64,000 nt of DNA from Pseudomonadota bacterium (lineage in GTDB: Bacteria; Desulfobacterota; Binatia; Binatales; Binataceae), in NCBI GenBank assembly GCA_021325025.1, contig JAJPHZ010000011.1, positions 1 through 64,000 of the forward strand, in the 5' to 3' direction. Below, piece after piece: positions 26,264-35,867 of the stretch; position 1 is the first letter of the stretch; every line of letters begins with the position of its first letter. The notes beneath the pieces are model-generated. The model did not search any database. It worked only from the letters and a program-made list of their open reading frames with translations, and was not told the origin of the DNA. Both the position numbers and the translations under genes were made by a program.

Positions 26264-26971
26264 TCATCCGGTCGGCGCTGCGGGTACGAATTCCAGGAAA
26301 TACTCGTAGGGCAGGAAATCGTGTTCAGCCACAAGGCGGAAGCCGGCCTGCCTAAATTGCGCGACCATTTCCTCGCGGCTGATGCGCATCGCGGGCGGCG
26401 GACCTTTGGGTGAGGTCTGTTTGAAATCCACCACCACCACGCGGCCGCCGGGCTTTAGCGCCGGCTTGAGTTTCCTGAGATAGGCCACGCGATCGCCGAT
26501 GTGATGCAGCACGGCGCAGAAGAAAATGACGTCGGCAGAATGCGGCGCCAGCTCTGGATCGTCGGCCCTGACCAAGCGCGCCTGGTAATTCGCAAGCTTC
26601 AGTTTCGCGGCGTCGGCCTTCATGTAGGCGACCATGCCGGGCTCGATGTCGACTCCGATAGCCATCCCGGCAGGACCGACCGCACGCGCGAAGCGGCGGG
26701 TGAAATAGCCGGTTCCCGCCCCGATATCGACCACGGTCTGGCCGGGCTTGAGGTCAAGCGCGCGCACCACCTCGTCGGGCTTCTGCCATTTGGCCCTTTG
26801 CGGCGCTTCAAAAACCTCGGCCCAATGTGCGGTGTCGCCAAAGCCGTGATGGACGGCTTCCGGATGCTGCTGCGCGGCTGCGGTTTGAAAGCACAAAATC
26901 GCAGCCAGGAGCGGGAAGGCGAGTGCGAAATGCTTGCGGAACACGGCGCTGTGCATTTGATATTCACCCAT
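26264..26971 (-). CDS. Exported class I SAM-dependent methyltransferase
   Basis: A 235-residue protein. The methyltransferase core is clear: motif I V-V-D-I-G-A-G-T-G-Y-F at about 80-90, acidic residue in G-V-D-I-E-P-G-M, and the post-core V-V-D-F-K. Unusually, a hydrophobic signal-like segment (about 12-33, ending A-A-A-Q-Q) precedes it, implying export, where SAM is not expected. Related signal-peptide-bearing methyltransferases occur in several proteobacteria; their role is unclear. It starts 27 bp after the phosphotransferase gene's stop on the same strand. An internal ATG at 26956 also retains the signal. Confidence 0.82.
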   Translation of the reverse strand: MGEYQMHSAVFRKHFALAFPLLAAILCFQTAAAQQHPEAVHHGFGDTAHWAEVFEAPQRAKWQKPDEVVRALDLKPGQTVVDIGAGTGYFTRRFARAVGPAGMAIGVDIEPGMVAYMKADAAKLKLANYQARLVRADDPELAPHSADVIFFCAVLHHIGDRVAYLRKLKPALKPGGRVVVVDFKQTSPKGPPPAMRISREEMVAQFRQAGFRLVAEHDFLPYEYFLEFVPAAPTG

Positions 26972-26998
26972 TTGGGCGATGCGGAGTCGGCGCGATTG

Positions 26999-28099
26999 TT
27001 AACCGCGGAAGCCCAGCGGCGCGGCGACTTTGGCAGCTTCGCGCGCCAGCACCGGGGCGTACTTTTTGTAGTTGGCAAACCGCGGCTCCGTGGTCTGGCC
27101 CCGGACGTAGCGCAGATACAGTTGCTCCACTACGGTCGCGTACTTCCAGTAGGCCAGTGCCAGGTAATAGGGGAATGCGCTGATGTCGCGCCCGGTGCGG
27201 ATTGCGTAGCGATGGGCCATCTCATCACGGTGCAGCATCCCGGGCGTGATCGCCGTATGCGGATAGCCTTCGCTCAGCGCGAGCAGATCGGGCGCGTCGT
27301 CGGGATCGCGCCAGTAGTTGAGCGCGGTGCCCAGGTCGATCATCGGGTCGCCCAGCGACGCCATCTCCCAGTCCAGCACCGCCACGATGCGGCCGGGACA
27401 GGCGGCGTCGAACATCACGTTATGGAGGTAGAAATCGTTGTGCAGGATAACGGGTGGCTGGGGCGCGGGCTGATGCTCCAAAAACCACTGGGCCAGCGTG
27501 GCCATCAGCGGCACTTCCTGGGTCTTCGCCTTCTCCCATCGCCCCATCCATCCGGTGATCTGGCGCTGCAAAAAGCCCTCGGGCTTGCCGAATCCAGCCA
27601 GGCCGATGGCCCGGTAATCGACGGCGTGCAGGTCGGCCAGTGTGTCGACAAACACCTCTGCCATCTGGCGGTAGGTGGACGCAGAGTGACCCTGGAGCGC
27701 GGGCGGAAAGGGCTGGCGCAGCGTGACGACCACGCCCTTGCGCCGCTCCATCACGTAAAATGGCGCGCCGATCACTTCGGTGTCCTCGCAGAAGAACAGC
27801 GCGCGCGGCGCGGGATAAAACGCCTGCCATAGCCGCGACAGGATGCGGAATTCGCGGCTCATGTCGTTGGCGGTGGGCGGCACGGGGCCGCGCGGCGGGC
27901 GCCGCACCACCCATTCCTCGCCCCCAAGACGCAGCAGGAACGTCAAATTGGAGCTGCCGGTACGAAACTGCATCAGCTCCATCGGACCCTCGGCGCCGGG
28001 CAGCTTGCCGCGCAGGTAGCCGCGCAGACGCTCCACGTCGAAGCGGTCTTCGTCGCGGATTTCCGTGTATTCTGGAAGCGGACCCGTTTGTTCCGTCAT
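26999..28099 (-). CDS. APH-type phosphotransferase, ACAD10/11-like (4-hydroxyacyl-CoA kinase candidate)
   Basis: A 366-residue kinase of the aminoglycoside-phosphotransferase fold. It has a glycine-containing N-lobe (F-R-T-G-S-S-N-L-T), the ATP-site W-V-V-R-R-P, the catalytic loop I-L-H-N-D-F-Y-L-H-N and the metal Asp in V-L-D-W-E-M-A. This subgroup is fused to acyl-CoA dehydrogenase in animal ACAD10/ACAD11 and occurs separately as LvaA in levulinate catabolism, phosphorylating 4-hydroxyacyl-CoA. Here the gene follows an ACAD11-like dehydrogenase by 96 bp on the same strand, which supports that role over drug resistance. The start at 28099 matches the family N-terminus. Confidence 0.82.
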   Translation of the reverse strand: MTEQTGPLPEYTEIRDEDRFDVERLRGYLRGKLPGAEGPMELMQFRTGSSNLTFLLRLGGEEWVVRRPPRGPVPPTANDMSREFRILSRLWQAFYPAPRALFFCEDTEVIGAPFYVMERRKGVVVTLRQPFPPALQGHSASTYRQMAEVFVDTLADLHAVDYRAIGLAGFGKPEGFLQRQITGWMGRWEKAKTQEVPLMATLAQWFLEHQPAPQPPVILHNDFYLHNVMFDAACPGRIVAVLDWEMASLGDPMIDLGTALNYWRDPDDAPDLLALSEGYPHTAITPGMLHRDEMAHRYAIRTGRDISAFPYYLALAYWKYATVVEQLYLRYVRGQTTEPRFANYKKYAPVLAREAAKVAAPLGFRG

Positions 28100-28195
28100 C
28101 GCTGAATGCTGTGTGCGATCGGCTGTGCTTGAAGCCTGCCAGGCACCTTCACCCTGACCCTCGCCCACAACTGAATGTGGGCAAGGAAACAGAAA

Positions 28196-29392
28196 CTATT
28201 TCCATTTGCGCAGTTCGCGGCGCGCGATGGTCATGCGATGCACCTCGTCGGGACCGTCGACGATACGCAGGGCGCGGCTGTCGCGCCAAAAGCGCGCGAT
28301 CGGCGTGTCGTCCGACACACCCATCGCGCCGTGGACCTGGATGGCGCGGTCGAGCACGTTCATCACCATGTTGGTCGCCATCACCTTGATCTGCGCGATC
28401 TCATCGCGCGCGCCGCGCTTGCCCGCGGTGTCGATTTTCCACGCCGCGCGCATCACCAAAAGCCGCGTCGCGTCGATTTCGATTCTCGAGTCGGCGATCC
28501 ATTGCTGCACGTTGGCCTTGTCGGCCAGGTAGCTGCCATGCGCCCATCGCGTGTTGGCCCGCTTGCACATCAGCTCAAACGCGCGTTCGGCCACGCCGAT
28601 GGCGCGCATGCAATGGTGGATGCGGCCGGGGCCCAGCCGGGCCTGCGCGATCGCGAAGCCGTCGCCCTCTTTGCCCAGCATGTTGGTCGCCGGCACGCGG
28701 CAATCCTTATAGATAATCTCGCAATGGCCGCCGCCGCCCGTATGGCCCATCACCGGCACCGGCCGCACGATGTTAAATCCCGGCGCATCGACCGGGACGA
28801 TGATCTGGCTGGCGCGCCGATGGGGCTCGGCGTCGGGATCGGTCACCACCATCGCGATCGCAAAGCGCGCATGCATCGCCCCCGACGTGAACCACTTGTG
28901 CCCGTTGATTACGTAGTAGTCGCCCTCGCGCACGGCACGCGTGCGCAGTTGGGTGGGATCGGAGCCGGCGGTCTCCGGCTCGGTCATCGAAAAGCAACTG
29001 CGCATCCTGCCTTCCAGGCACGGCTCCAGCCATTGGCGCTTTTGCTCGGGCGTACCGAACTCGGCCAGGATTTCCATGTTACCGGTGTCGGGCGCCGCAC
29101 AGTTGAAGATATAGGGTCCGATGCGGCTGCGGCCCATGATTTCGCACACCGGCGCATACTCGGCGTTCTTGAGCCCGGCGCCGTACTTCTCGTCGGGCAT
29201 GAAAAGGTTCCACAGGCCCTCGGCCTTGGCCTTCTGGCGCAGCGAGGTGACGATTTCGGGCTCATGATGCTCGTTGCCCGAGGCCTCTATCTGCCGTTCG
29301 GCCAGCTCCTCGTTGGGATAGACGTATTCGTCCATGAAAGCGCGCACGCGCCGGCAATATTCTTCGGCTTTGGGCGACAAACTGAAATCCAT
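28196..29392 (-). CDS. Acyl-CoA dehydrogenase, ACAD10/11-like
   Basis: A 398-residue flavoprotein with all three ACAD domains. FAD/substrate motifs include C-F-S-M-T-E-P-E-T-A-G-S-D (about 133-145) and the C-terminal Q-V-H-G-A-M-G-V-S-D. Near the end, R-I-V-D-G-P-D-E-V-H replaces the Y-E-G-T of short/medium-chain enzymes; this D-G-P-D-E-V-H pattern marks the ACAD10/11 branch. With the kinase gene downstream it could convert phosphorylated 4-hydroxyacyl-CoA to enoyl-CoA for beta-oxidation. The start at 29392 gives M-D-F-S-L-S as in relatives. It is divergent from the lone molybdenum-subunit gene. Confidence 0.88.
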   Translation of the reverse strand: MDFSLSPKAEEYCRRVRAFMDEYVYPNEELAERQIEASGNEHHEPEIVTSLRQKAKAEGLWNLFMPDEKYGAGLKNAEYAPVCEIMGRSRIGPYIFNCAAPDTGNMEILAEFGTPEQKRQWLEPCLEGRMRSCFSMTEPETAGSDPTQLRTRAVREGDYYVINGHKWFTSGAMHARFAIAMVVTDPDAEPHRRASQIIVPVDAPGFNIVRPVPVMGHTGGGGHCEIIYKDCRVPATNMLGKEGDGFAIAQARLGPGRIHHCMRAIGVAERAFELMCKRANTRWAHGSYLADKANVQQWIADSRIEIDATRLLVMRAAWKIDTAGKRGARDEIAQIKVMATNMVMNVLDRAIQVHGAMGVSDDTPIARFWRDSRALRIVDGPDEVHRMTIARRELRKWK

Positions 29393-29613
29393 GCTGATGC
29401 CTTGGTTCGGGAAAGTGTCGTGGTTCACTGTTATCGCAACGCGGGGCAGGAGAGAAGCCGCAGGGCATCGCGCTGCCCTTGTGGTCGGGGCCGGGGTTTT
29501 CTAGGATGGGCGATGGCGCGGAGCGGCCGGCAGCGACCGGGACCGCGGTGTGCTTTAGACCCATTCCTCCTGAGCGGCGCCGCCCTCAGGATTGACACAG
29601 GAGAAGCGGACTC

Positions 29614-31872
29614 ATGGCTGCAGGAACAACGCACGAGTTCAAAGTCATCGGCACCCGTCCGATTCGTCACGACGGCGTGGACAAGGTCACCGGACGCGCC
29701 AAGTACGGAGCGGACTACAGCTTCCCCAACATGCTCCACGGCAAGGTGCTGCGCAGTCCGCATGCCCACGCCAGGATCAAATCCATCAACGTCGAAAAGG
29801 CGCTCAAGCTGCCCGGCGTCAAGGCCGTTATCACCGGCAAGGAGCTGCCCGAGCTGCCCAACCGGATGGAGGCGCTGGGCGAGATTCCGTTCAACCCCAT
29901 GCATTGCGCGCACAACGTGATGGCGCGCGACAAGGTGCTGTACAACGGACACGCGGTGGCCGCGGTCGCTGCCACCAGTCCGCATATCGCCGAGGAAGCG
30001 CTCAATCTGATCGAAGTCGACTACGAGGTGCTGCCGGCGGTGCTCAACGTGGAGGACGCGATGAAGCCCGGCGCGCCCATCCTGCATCGCGACCTGCGCA
30101 ACGCCGATTCCGGCGACAAGGAGACCAACGTCGCCTCTCACATCCAGTTCCAGCGCGGCAAACTCGAAGACGGCTTCAAAGAAGCCGAGCTCGTCATCGA
30201 GCACGAGTACCACACCGAGATGGTGCATCAGGGGTATATCGAGCCCCACAACGCGGTGGGGATCTACAACGCCGACGGCCACGGCACCATTATCTGCTCG
30301 ACCCAGGCGCCCTTTGAGGTGCGCTCGATGAGCGCGCAAGTGGCGGGGATTCCGGTCGGCGACGTCAAGGTAATCCCGGCCGAGATCGGCGGCGGCTTCG
30401 GCGGCAAGACCACCATCTACCTGGAGCCGCTGGCGCTGGCGCTGTCCAAGCAGACCGGATGCCCGGTCAAGATGGTGATGAGCCGCGCGGAGGTGCTGCG
30501 CGCCAGCGGCCCCACCTCGGGCTCCACCATCAAGGTCAAGCTGGGCGCCAAGAAAGACGGCAAGATTACCGCCGCCCACGTATGGCTGGCCTACGAGGCG
30601 GGCGCGTACCCCGGCTCGCCGGTGGCGGCCGGCGCGATGACGGTGCTGGCGCCCTACAACATCCCCAACTTCGTCATCGACGGCTACGACGTGGTGGTCA
30701 ATCGCCCCAAGACCGCGGCCTATCGCGCGCCGGGCGCCACCAACGCCGCCTTCGGTTTGGAATGCGCGCTGGACGAGTTGGCGGAGAAGTGCGGGATCGA
30801 TCCGATCGACCTGCGCATCATGAACGCAGCCCGGGAAGGCACGCCCTCGATGTTCGGCGCGCCCTACAATCGGATCGGGTTCATCGAGACCTGCGAGGCG
30901 CTCAAGAACAGTCCGCATTACAAGTCCAGGCTGACCGGCAAAAACCGCGGACGCGGCGTCGCCTTCGGCTTCTGGTTCAATGCCGGGATGCAGTCCTCGG
31001 CGCTGGTCAACATCCACGTTGACGGTACCGCCAGCGTGGTGACCGGCAACCCCGACATCGGCGGCTCGCGCGCTTCGATGGCGATGATCGCGGCCGAGGT
31101 GCTGGGGCTTGCGGCCGAGGACGTGCGTCCCAGCGTCGCCGACACCGACTCCATCGGCCAGTGCGACCTGACCGGCGGCAGCCGCGTCACGATGGCGACC
31201 GGGTGGGCGGTCTACAACGCGGCGCAGGACGCGGTGCGCCAGCTAAAGGAGCGCGCCGCCAAGCTGTGGCAGCTCAACGTCGAGGATATCGATTACGTCG
31301 ACGGCAAGCTCATTTCGAAAACCAACGGCAAGCCGCCGATGACGCTTAAGGAAATGGCCGCCAAGTTCGTGCGCACGGGCGGCCCGGTCAGCGGCCGTGC
31401 CTCGGTGCACGTGGCCGGCGTGGGGCCCGCGTTCGCCGGCCTGCTGGTTGACCTGGAAGTCGATCCAGAAACCGGCAAGATTCAGATCCTGCGCGCCACC
31501 GTGGCGCAGGATGCCGGCAAGGCGATTCATCCCAGCTACGTCGAGGGCCAGATGCAGGGCGGGACCTCGCAGGGCCTGGGTTGGGCGCTCAACGAGGAGT
31601 ACGTCTACGACGACCAGGGCAATCTGCGCAACGCCGGCTTCTTGGACTACCGCATGCCGACCTGCCTGGACCTGCCGCTGATCGAGACCATTGTGGTCGA
31701 GGTGCCCAACCCGCTCCATCCGCTGGGCATCCGCGGCGTGGGCGAAGTTTCGATCGTGCCGCCGCCCGCCGCGGTGGCCAACGCGCTGTATCGCGCCACG
31801 GGGGTGCGCATGCGCTTTACCCCGATGTCGCCGCCGCGCGTGCTCAAGGCGCTGATGAACGCCGGCAAATGA
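29614..31872 (+). CDS. Stand-alone xanthine dehydrogenase-family molybdopterin subunit
   Basis: A 752-residue paralogue of the protein at 20633-22912; the first 75 residues alone share F-K-V-I-G-T-R-P, H-D-G, G-R-A-K-Y-G-A-D-Y-S-F-P and V-L-R-S-P. The active-site set is complete: Q-G-Y-I-E-P, G-G-G-F-G-G-K, A-A-Y-R-A-P-G-A and the C-terminal G-V-G-E. ACAGGAGAAG precedes the ATG. Unlike its paralogue it has no FeS or FAD gene beside it, on either strand. It may borrow those made from 22915-24294. A strong hairpin follows the stop. Confidence 0.9.
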   Translation: MAAGTTHEFKVIGTRPIRHDGVDKVTGRAKYGADYSFPNMLHGKVLRSPHAHARIKSINVEKALKLPGVKAVITGKELPELPNRMEALGEIPFNPMHCAHNVMARDKVLYNGHAVAAVAATSPHIAEEALNLIEVDYEVLPAVLNVEDAMKPGAPILHRDLRNADSGDKETNVASHIQFQRGKLEDGFKEAELVIEHEYHTEMVHQGYIEPHNAVGIYNADGHGTIICSTQAPFEVRSMSAQVAGIPVGDVKVIPAEIGGGFGGKTTIYLEPLALALSKQTGCPVKMVMSRAEVLRASGPTSGSTIKVKLGAKKDGKITAAHVWLAYEAGAYPGSPVAAGAMTVLAPYNIPNFVIDGYDVVVNRPKTAAYRAPGATNAAFGLECALDELAEKCGIDPIDLRIMNAAREGTPSMFGAPYNRIGFIETCEALKNSPHYKSRLTGKNRGRGVAFGFWFNAGMQSSALVNIHVDGTASVVTGNPDIGGSRASMAMIAAEVLGLAAEDVRPSVADTDSIGQCDLTGGSRVTMATGWAVYNAAQDAVRQLKERAAKLWQLNVEDIDYVDGKLISKTNGKPPMTLKEMAAKFVRTGGPVSGRASVHVAGVGPAFAGLLVDLEVDPETGKIQILRATVAQDAGKAIHPSYVEGQMQGGTSQGLGWALNEEYVYDDQGNLRNAGFLDYRMPTCLDLPLIETIVVEVPNPLHPLGIRGVGEVSIVPPPAAVANALYRATGVRMRFTPMSPPRVLKALMNAGK

Positions 31873-31901
31873 AATCGGCGCGGACCTGTATCCTGTAGGA
31901 A

Positions 31902-31938
31902 GCTGCGCCCCGGCGGGCATTGCCCACCGGGGCGCAGC
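31902..31938 (+). terminator. Strong hairpin after the molybdenum-subunit gene
   Basis: GCTGCGCCCCGG (31902-31913) pairs perfectly with CCGGGGCGCAGC (31927-31938). Inside, GGGC and GCCC pair around ATT. A short T-containing stretch (CGTTCTTGGG) follows. It begins 30 bp after the stop of the gene ending at 31872 and is the likely transcription terminator, though the U-tract is poor. Confidence 0.6.
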
Positions 31939-32049
31939 CGTTCTTGGGATTGTTGCACACAAGCTCGCCTCGCTGGCGATCACTCACCCGCGCCGCCATC
32001 GACGACAAAATCCTGCGCCCCGCGCCTAGCCCCTGCGGATCGACTCGCG

Positions 32050-33234
32050 TCAGGCGTGCGAGCCCAGGAATTCGACGAAATTTCGGGCGTAAAAGCGCTC
32101 GCGTTTGTCCTCGGCGATACCGCAGTCGTTGAGCGACCTTTCGAACTTCGCCAGCGGATCCCGACCGCCCTCGGGGTGGGGAAAGTCGCTGGCAAACATC
32201 AAAAGCTCCGCGCCGATTTGCTCGATGATCCAGCCCACCGGCTCGGGCGGAAAGGCGGTGAATTTCAACTGGCGATGAACATACGCCGAGGGCCGCATCG
32301 GCAGGTTAAGGTAGGACTCGAAGCGTTTGAAAGCGTCCTGCGCGATATCCAACTTTTTGATCCAAGGCACCACCCACAGCGCGCCTTGTTCGATGACGCC
32401 GCCGCGCAGCCGCGGAAATTTTTCCAAAACCCCGTCCAAAATCATCGCGGACAGGAAAGCCTCGGTGCCGTAATGGCACACCATGTAGTCCTTGGCGCGG
32501 ATTTCGTCGGCGCCGCCCAACGGACCGGCCTCGACCTTCTTGCCGTTTTTAGCGAACCGCTCGCGCAGGAAAATCGGACCGGAACCGAGATGGCACAGGA
32601 AGGGCAAATCCAGCTCCTGCAAGGTCGCCCAGACCGGATCCATATCCGGATGAGTCGGCGAGCGGTCGGGCGGCGGTGTCGCGGGTACCCAGATGGCGGC
32701 GCATCCGTCGCGCTCGGCCTGCTTGATCTCGCGCACCGCCAACCCAGGATCGTTCAGTGGCACAAATCCCACCGCCCGCAGACGCCGGTCATGGGAACAG
32801 AAGCTCGCGATGCCGCGGTTGAGCGCGCGCGCACCGCCATAAAGAACTTCCGGGTCAAAGAACTTCTGATACCCCATGTCGCCCCAGAACTGAGTCGCCG
32901 CCATGCTGTGGAACACCAACTGGCGATTGTACCCCAACAGGTCGAGGGCCCGGCTGCGCTCGGCCGGGTCGATCCCTCCCAGCGCGTGCCAGCTCTTGCG
33001 CTCCAGGATGTTGGCCTCGGCGCGCGCCATTGCGGACGGATCGTTTCTGCGCTTCTCCAAGATGGTGGGCACAGCCGTCACCAGTTGTTCGGTGGCGGTA
33101 CCGCCGCACATGGTAAAGTCAATGGGAGCCAGTTTGGGCCGCACCTTGGGATCGGCAAACTGGAACAGCCAGTCCTTGGTCTCCATGATATGGCTGTCGG
33201 CGTCGTTGAAAATCCTGCCTTCGGCGTATGCCAT
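32050..33234 (-). CDS. Amidohydrolase-related (PF04909-type) metal hydrolase
   Basis: A 394-residue TIM-barrel protein. The N-terminus F-N-D-A-D-S-H-I-M-E-T matches the D-x-D-x-H start of this family. Later metal residues lie in F-L-C-H-L-G-S-G (about 199-206) and M-V-C-H-Y-G (about 239), and the end of the barrel has F-A-S-D-F-P-H-P-E-G-G. Relatives include ACMSD- and LigW-type decarboxylases and hydrolases of aromatic or CoA-linked acids. AAGGAGTG precedes the ATG at 33234, which excludes a longer frame. It is convergent with the lone molybdenum-subunit gene; a joint catabolic role is inference. Confidence 0.83.
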   Translation of the reverse strand: MAYAEGRIFNDADSHIMETKDWLFQFADPKVRPKLAPIDFTMCGGTATEQLVTAVPTILEKRRNDPSAMARAEANILERKSWHALGGIDPAERSRALDLLGYNRQLVFHSMAATQFWGDMGYQKFFDPEVLYGGARALNRGIASFCSHDRRLRAVGFVPLNDPGLAVREIKQAERDGCAAIWVPATPPPDRSPTHPDMDPVWATLQELDLPFLCHLGSGPIFLRERFAKNGKKVEAGPLGGADEIRAKDYMVCHYGTEAFLSAMILDGVLEKFPRLRGGVIEQGALWVVPWIKKLDIAQDAFKRFESYLNLPMRPSAYVHRQLKFTAFPPEPVGWIIEQIGAELLMFASDFPHPEGGRDPLAKFERSLNDCGIAEDKRERFYARNFVEFLGSHA

Positions 33235-33474
33235 CCGAACACTCCTTTTTGCCTTAACTAACAATCGCCCGGCCATTAGTTGACAAATCCGGCAAAACTT
33301 CCTCGCGTGGTTGTGCATCAAGCCCAACCTCGGTTTGAGGCCGGGCCTGTGTCAAGGCGGGCCGATTCCTTGAAATCCACCGCGCCGCGAGTCACCGGCA
33401 AATCACAGAAGATTCCAAGAAATTGCAACACAGCGGATGCTTCGCCTTCGTCCCGTTGCTCGCAGCTGTCTGCT

Positions 33475-33654
33475 TCAGCAGCACGCGGTGTGGTTGCGGT
33501 ATTTTTCCGACAGGGCAGCGCGAAAGGCCGCGGAGCGCACGCGCCGCCCGCCGGTGGCGTGGGCGGCCAGCGAGTTGAGCCGCCGGAGCTCGGGCCACAG
33601 CGGCGCCAGTATCGCCCGCAATCCTCGGATGGCGCGGCGCAGCGCACAGTTCAT
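33475..33654 (-). CDS. YbdD/YjiX-family small protein, CstA partner
   Basis: A 59-residue basic protein whose ATG overlaps the TGA of the cstA gene (ATGA). YbdD-type proteins regularly follow CstA and end in Cys-Cys, as here (Y-R-N-H-T-A-C-C). The sequence has R-R-A-I-R-G-L-R at the start and a short C-terminal helix, but lacks the usual Y-x-x-Y/H-x-x-R-H-P core in recognisable form, so it is divergent. In Enterobacteria the partner is needed for full pyruvate uptake by the BtsT/CstA transporters. Confidence 0.65.
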   Translation of the reverse strand: MNCALRRAIRGLRAILAPLWPELRRLNSLAAHATGGRRVRSAAFRAALSEKYRNHTACC

Positions 33655-35687
33655 GACACCGACTCCATAGGCGCCTCCTGCACCGCCGGCACGCCCGCCA
33701 AAGAGGTGATCCACACGCGCGCCGAATCGGCGATTATCACCGCCACCAGTACGATGAAGATCAACGTCATCAACGCGTCGACGCGGTCGTTGAACATCAG
33801 GCGGCTGATTTGGGCGGCGCGCGCGGCGCTGATCGCGCGGTTGGACAACTCGGCGCGCAGCACTTCGATGTGGGCGAGAAATCCGACATTCGGCATCGCG
33901 CTCCACACTTTCTGCAATCCGGCGGTAATCGTGACCGCGGCCAGCCAACTCAGCGGAATCAGGGTGACGAAGGCGTAGCGCGCTTTGCCGCTGCGGAGTA
34001 GCGCAGTGGTGGCGACGCACAGCGCGATCGTGGCCAGCATCTGGTTGGCGATGCCGAACAGCGGCCACAGCGAGTTGATGCCGCCCAGCGGATCGATCGC
34101 TCCGTAATACAAAAAGTAGCCCCAGGCCGCGACGATCATGAACGAGGTCAGCACGATGCTGGGGTAGGAGCTGGTCTCGCCCAGCGGGGCGTACAGATGC
34201 CCCAGCAGGTCCTGGAGCATGAAGCGGCCCACCCGCGTGCCCGCGTCCAGCGTGGTCAGGATGAACAGCGCCTCGAACATGATTGCGAAGTGATACCACA
34301 GGCCCATCACCGCCCGTCCGCCCAGCGCACGGGCGAAGATGTGCGCCATCCCAACCGCCAGCGACGGTGCGCCGCCGGTGCGCGCCAGCAGCGTGGTCTC
34401 GCCGACGTCGGCGGCAAGCTCGCGCATCTGCTGATCGGTCACCGGGTAGCCCCATCCCGAGATGGTCTGCGTTGCAGCAGCGCCGTGTCCCACCACGCCC
34501 GCGGGGCTGTTGATCGCGAAGTAAACGCCCGGCTGCAACACGCCGGCCGCCACCAGCGCCATCACGGCAACGAACGACTCCATCAGCATGCTGCCATAGC
34601 CAATCATGCGCGCGTCGCTCTCGCGCGCCAGCATCTTGGGCGTCGTACCCGACGCGATCAGTGAGTGGAAGCCGGAAATCGCGCCGCATGCGACGGTGAT
34701 GAACGCGAAGGGGAAGATCTTGCCGCCGAGCAGGGGGCCCTTGCCGTTGACGAACTGGGTCAGCGGCGGCATCAGGGTCGGCGGATGCAAGGCGACGATG
34801 CCCAGCGCCAGCATCGCGATGGTGCCGAGCTTGATGAAGGCGGACAGGTAGTCGCGCGGCGCCAGCAGCAGCCAGATCGGCAGTACCGAGGCGAGGAAGC
34901 CGTAGCCGATGATCCAGAGCGACAGATGGGCCGCGTCCATCACGAACAACCGGCGCCATTCGTGCAGATCGACCCAGCGCCCGCCGGCCACCGCTGCTAC
35001 AATAAGTAGTACGCCGATGATCGACGCCTCCAGCACGCGGCCGGGGCGCAGCCATGTCATGTAAATGCCCACCAGCATCGCGATCGGCACGGTGGCGGCG
35101 ACCGTCGAGGTGGCCCAGGCGCTTTCCTTCATCGCGTTTACCACTACCAGCCCCAGCACCGCGATCAGGATGATCATGATGAGCAGCACGCCGACCAGCG
35201 CGGTAAATCCGCCCAGCGGGCCGATTTCCTCGCGCGCCATCTGGCCCAGTGAGCGGCCGCGCCGGCGCAGCGACAGGCCCAGGATGACGAAGTCCTGAAC
35301 GCATCCGCCCAGCACGGCGCCGATTACGATCCAGATGATCGAGGGCAGGTAGCCGAATTGCGCGGCCAGAATCGGCCCGACCAGCGGCCCCGGTCCGGCG
35401 ATCGCGGCGAAGTGATGGCCAAACGTAATCCAGCGCGAGGTCGGAATGTAGTCGCGCCCGTTGTCCAGCATTACTGCGGGCGTCGGACGCGAATCGTCCA
35501 GCTCCAGGACGCGCCCCGCGATGAAGGAGGCATAAAAGCGATAGCCGATCGCGTACACGCACACGGCGGCGGTAATAAACCACAACGCATTGGGCGGCTG
35601 TTCGCCATGCAGGACGCTGAGCACGGCCAGTGCCAGCGCGCCCAGCGCCGCCACCAGAGTCCACAGGACAATCCTCACAATCTTCAC
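33651..35687 (-). CDS. cstA: CstA-family pyruvate/peptide transporter
   Basis: A 678-residue polytopic membrane protein of the carbon-starvation A family, with about 16 hydrophobic helices. Family motifs are visible: [17 protein letters not shown] (about 89-105), G-C-V-Q-D-F at about 128-133, and [11 protein letters not shown] at about 336-346. CstA/BtsT proteins import pyruvate and are induced by carbon limitation. It overlaps the small YbdD-like gene by four bases. The ATG at 35687 gives a full N-terminal helix. Regulation is not apparent in the sequence. Confidence 0.93.
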   Translation of the reverse strand: MKIVRIVLWTLVAALGALALAVLSVLHGEQPPNALWFITAAVCVYAIGYRFYASFIAGRVLELDDSRPTPAVMLDNGRDYIPTSRWITFGHHFAAIAGPGPLVGPILAAQFGYLPSIIWIVIGAVLGGCVQDFVILGLSLRRRGRSLGQMAREEIGPLGGFTALVGVLLIMIILIAVLGLVVVNAMKESAWATSTVAATVPIAMLVGIYMTWLRPGRVLEASIIGVLLIVAAVAGGRWVDLHEWRRLFVMDAAHLSLWIIGYGFLASVLPIWLLLAPRDYLSAFIKLGTIAMLALGIVALHPPTLMPPLTQFVNGKGPLLGGKIFPFAFITVACGAISGFHSLIASGTTPKMLARESDARMIGYGSMLMESFVAVMALVAAGVLQPGVYFAINSPAGVVGHGAAATQTISGWGYPVTDQQMRELAADVGETTLLARTGGAPSLAVGMAHIFARALGGRAVMGLWYHFAIMFEALFILTTLDAGTRVGRFMLQDLLGHLYAPLGETSSYPSIVLTSFMIVAAWGYFLYYGAIDPLGGINSLWPLFGIANQMLATIALCVATTALLRSGKARYAFVTLIPLSWLAAVTITAGLQKVWSAMPNVGFLAHIEVLRAELSNRAISAARAAQISRLMFNDRVDALMTLIFIVLVAVIIADSARVWITSLAGVPAVQEAPMESVS

Positions 35688-35867
35688 TATCCGACCTCTT
35701 CAATCAGCGTGCGCAGATTGCCAAGAGCACCGGCCGCCGTTCAAGGGGTGCGGCGCTCATGCGGCGTTGATGGAATGGGAAAAAACGGAGTTATAGGGCG
35801 CAACAGACTTCAGGCGCGGCAGATCTGTTCCGCCGCGCGAGGCGGTGAATGCGGCAGTGCCGCAACC

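Noticed and set aside
28175-29920. Plus-strand 581-codon frame
   Set aside because: Crosses the antisense of the acyl-CoA dehydrogenase and then the start of the molybdenum subunit in the wrong frame.
29431-31017. Long minus-strand frame across the lone molybdenum-subunit gene
   Set aside because: Antisense shadow with no domains; the plus-strand gene has complete active-site motifs.
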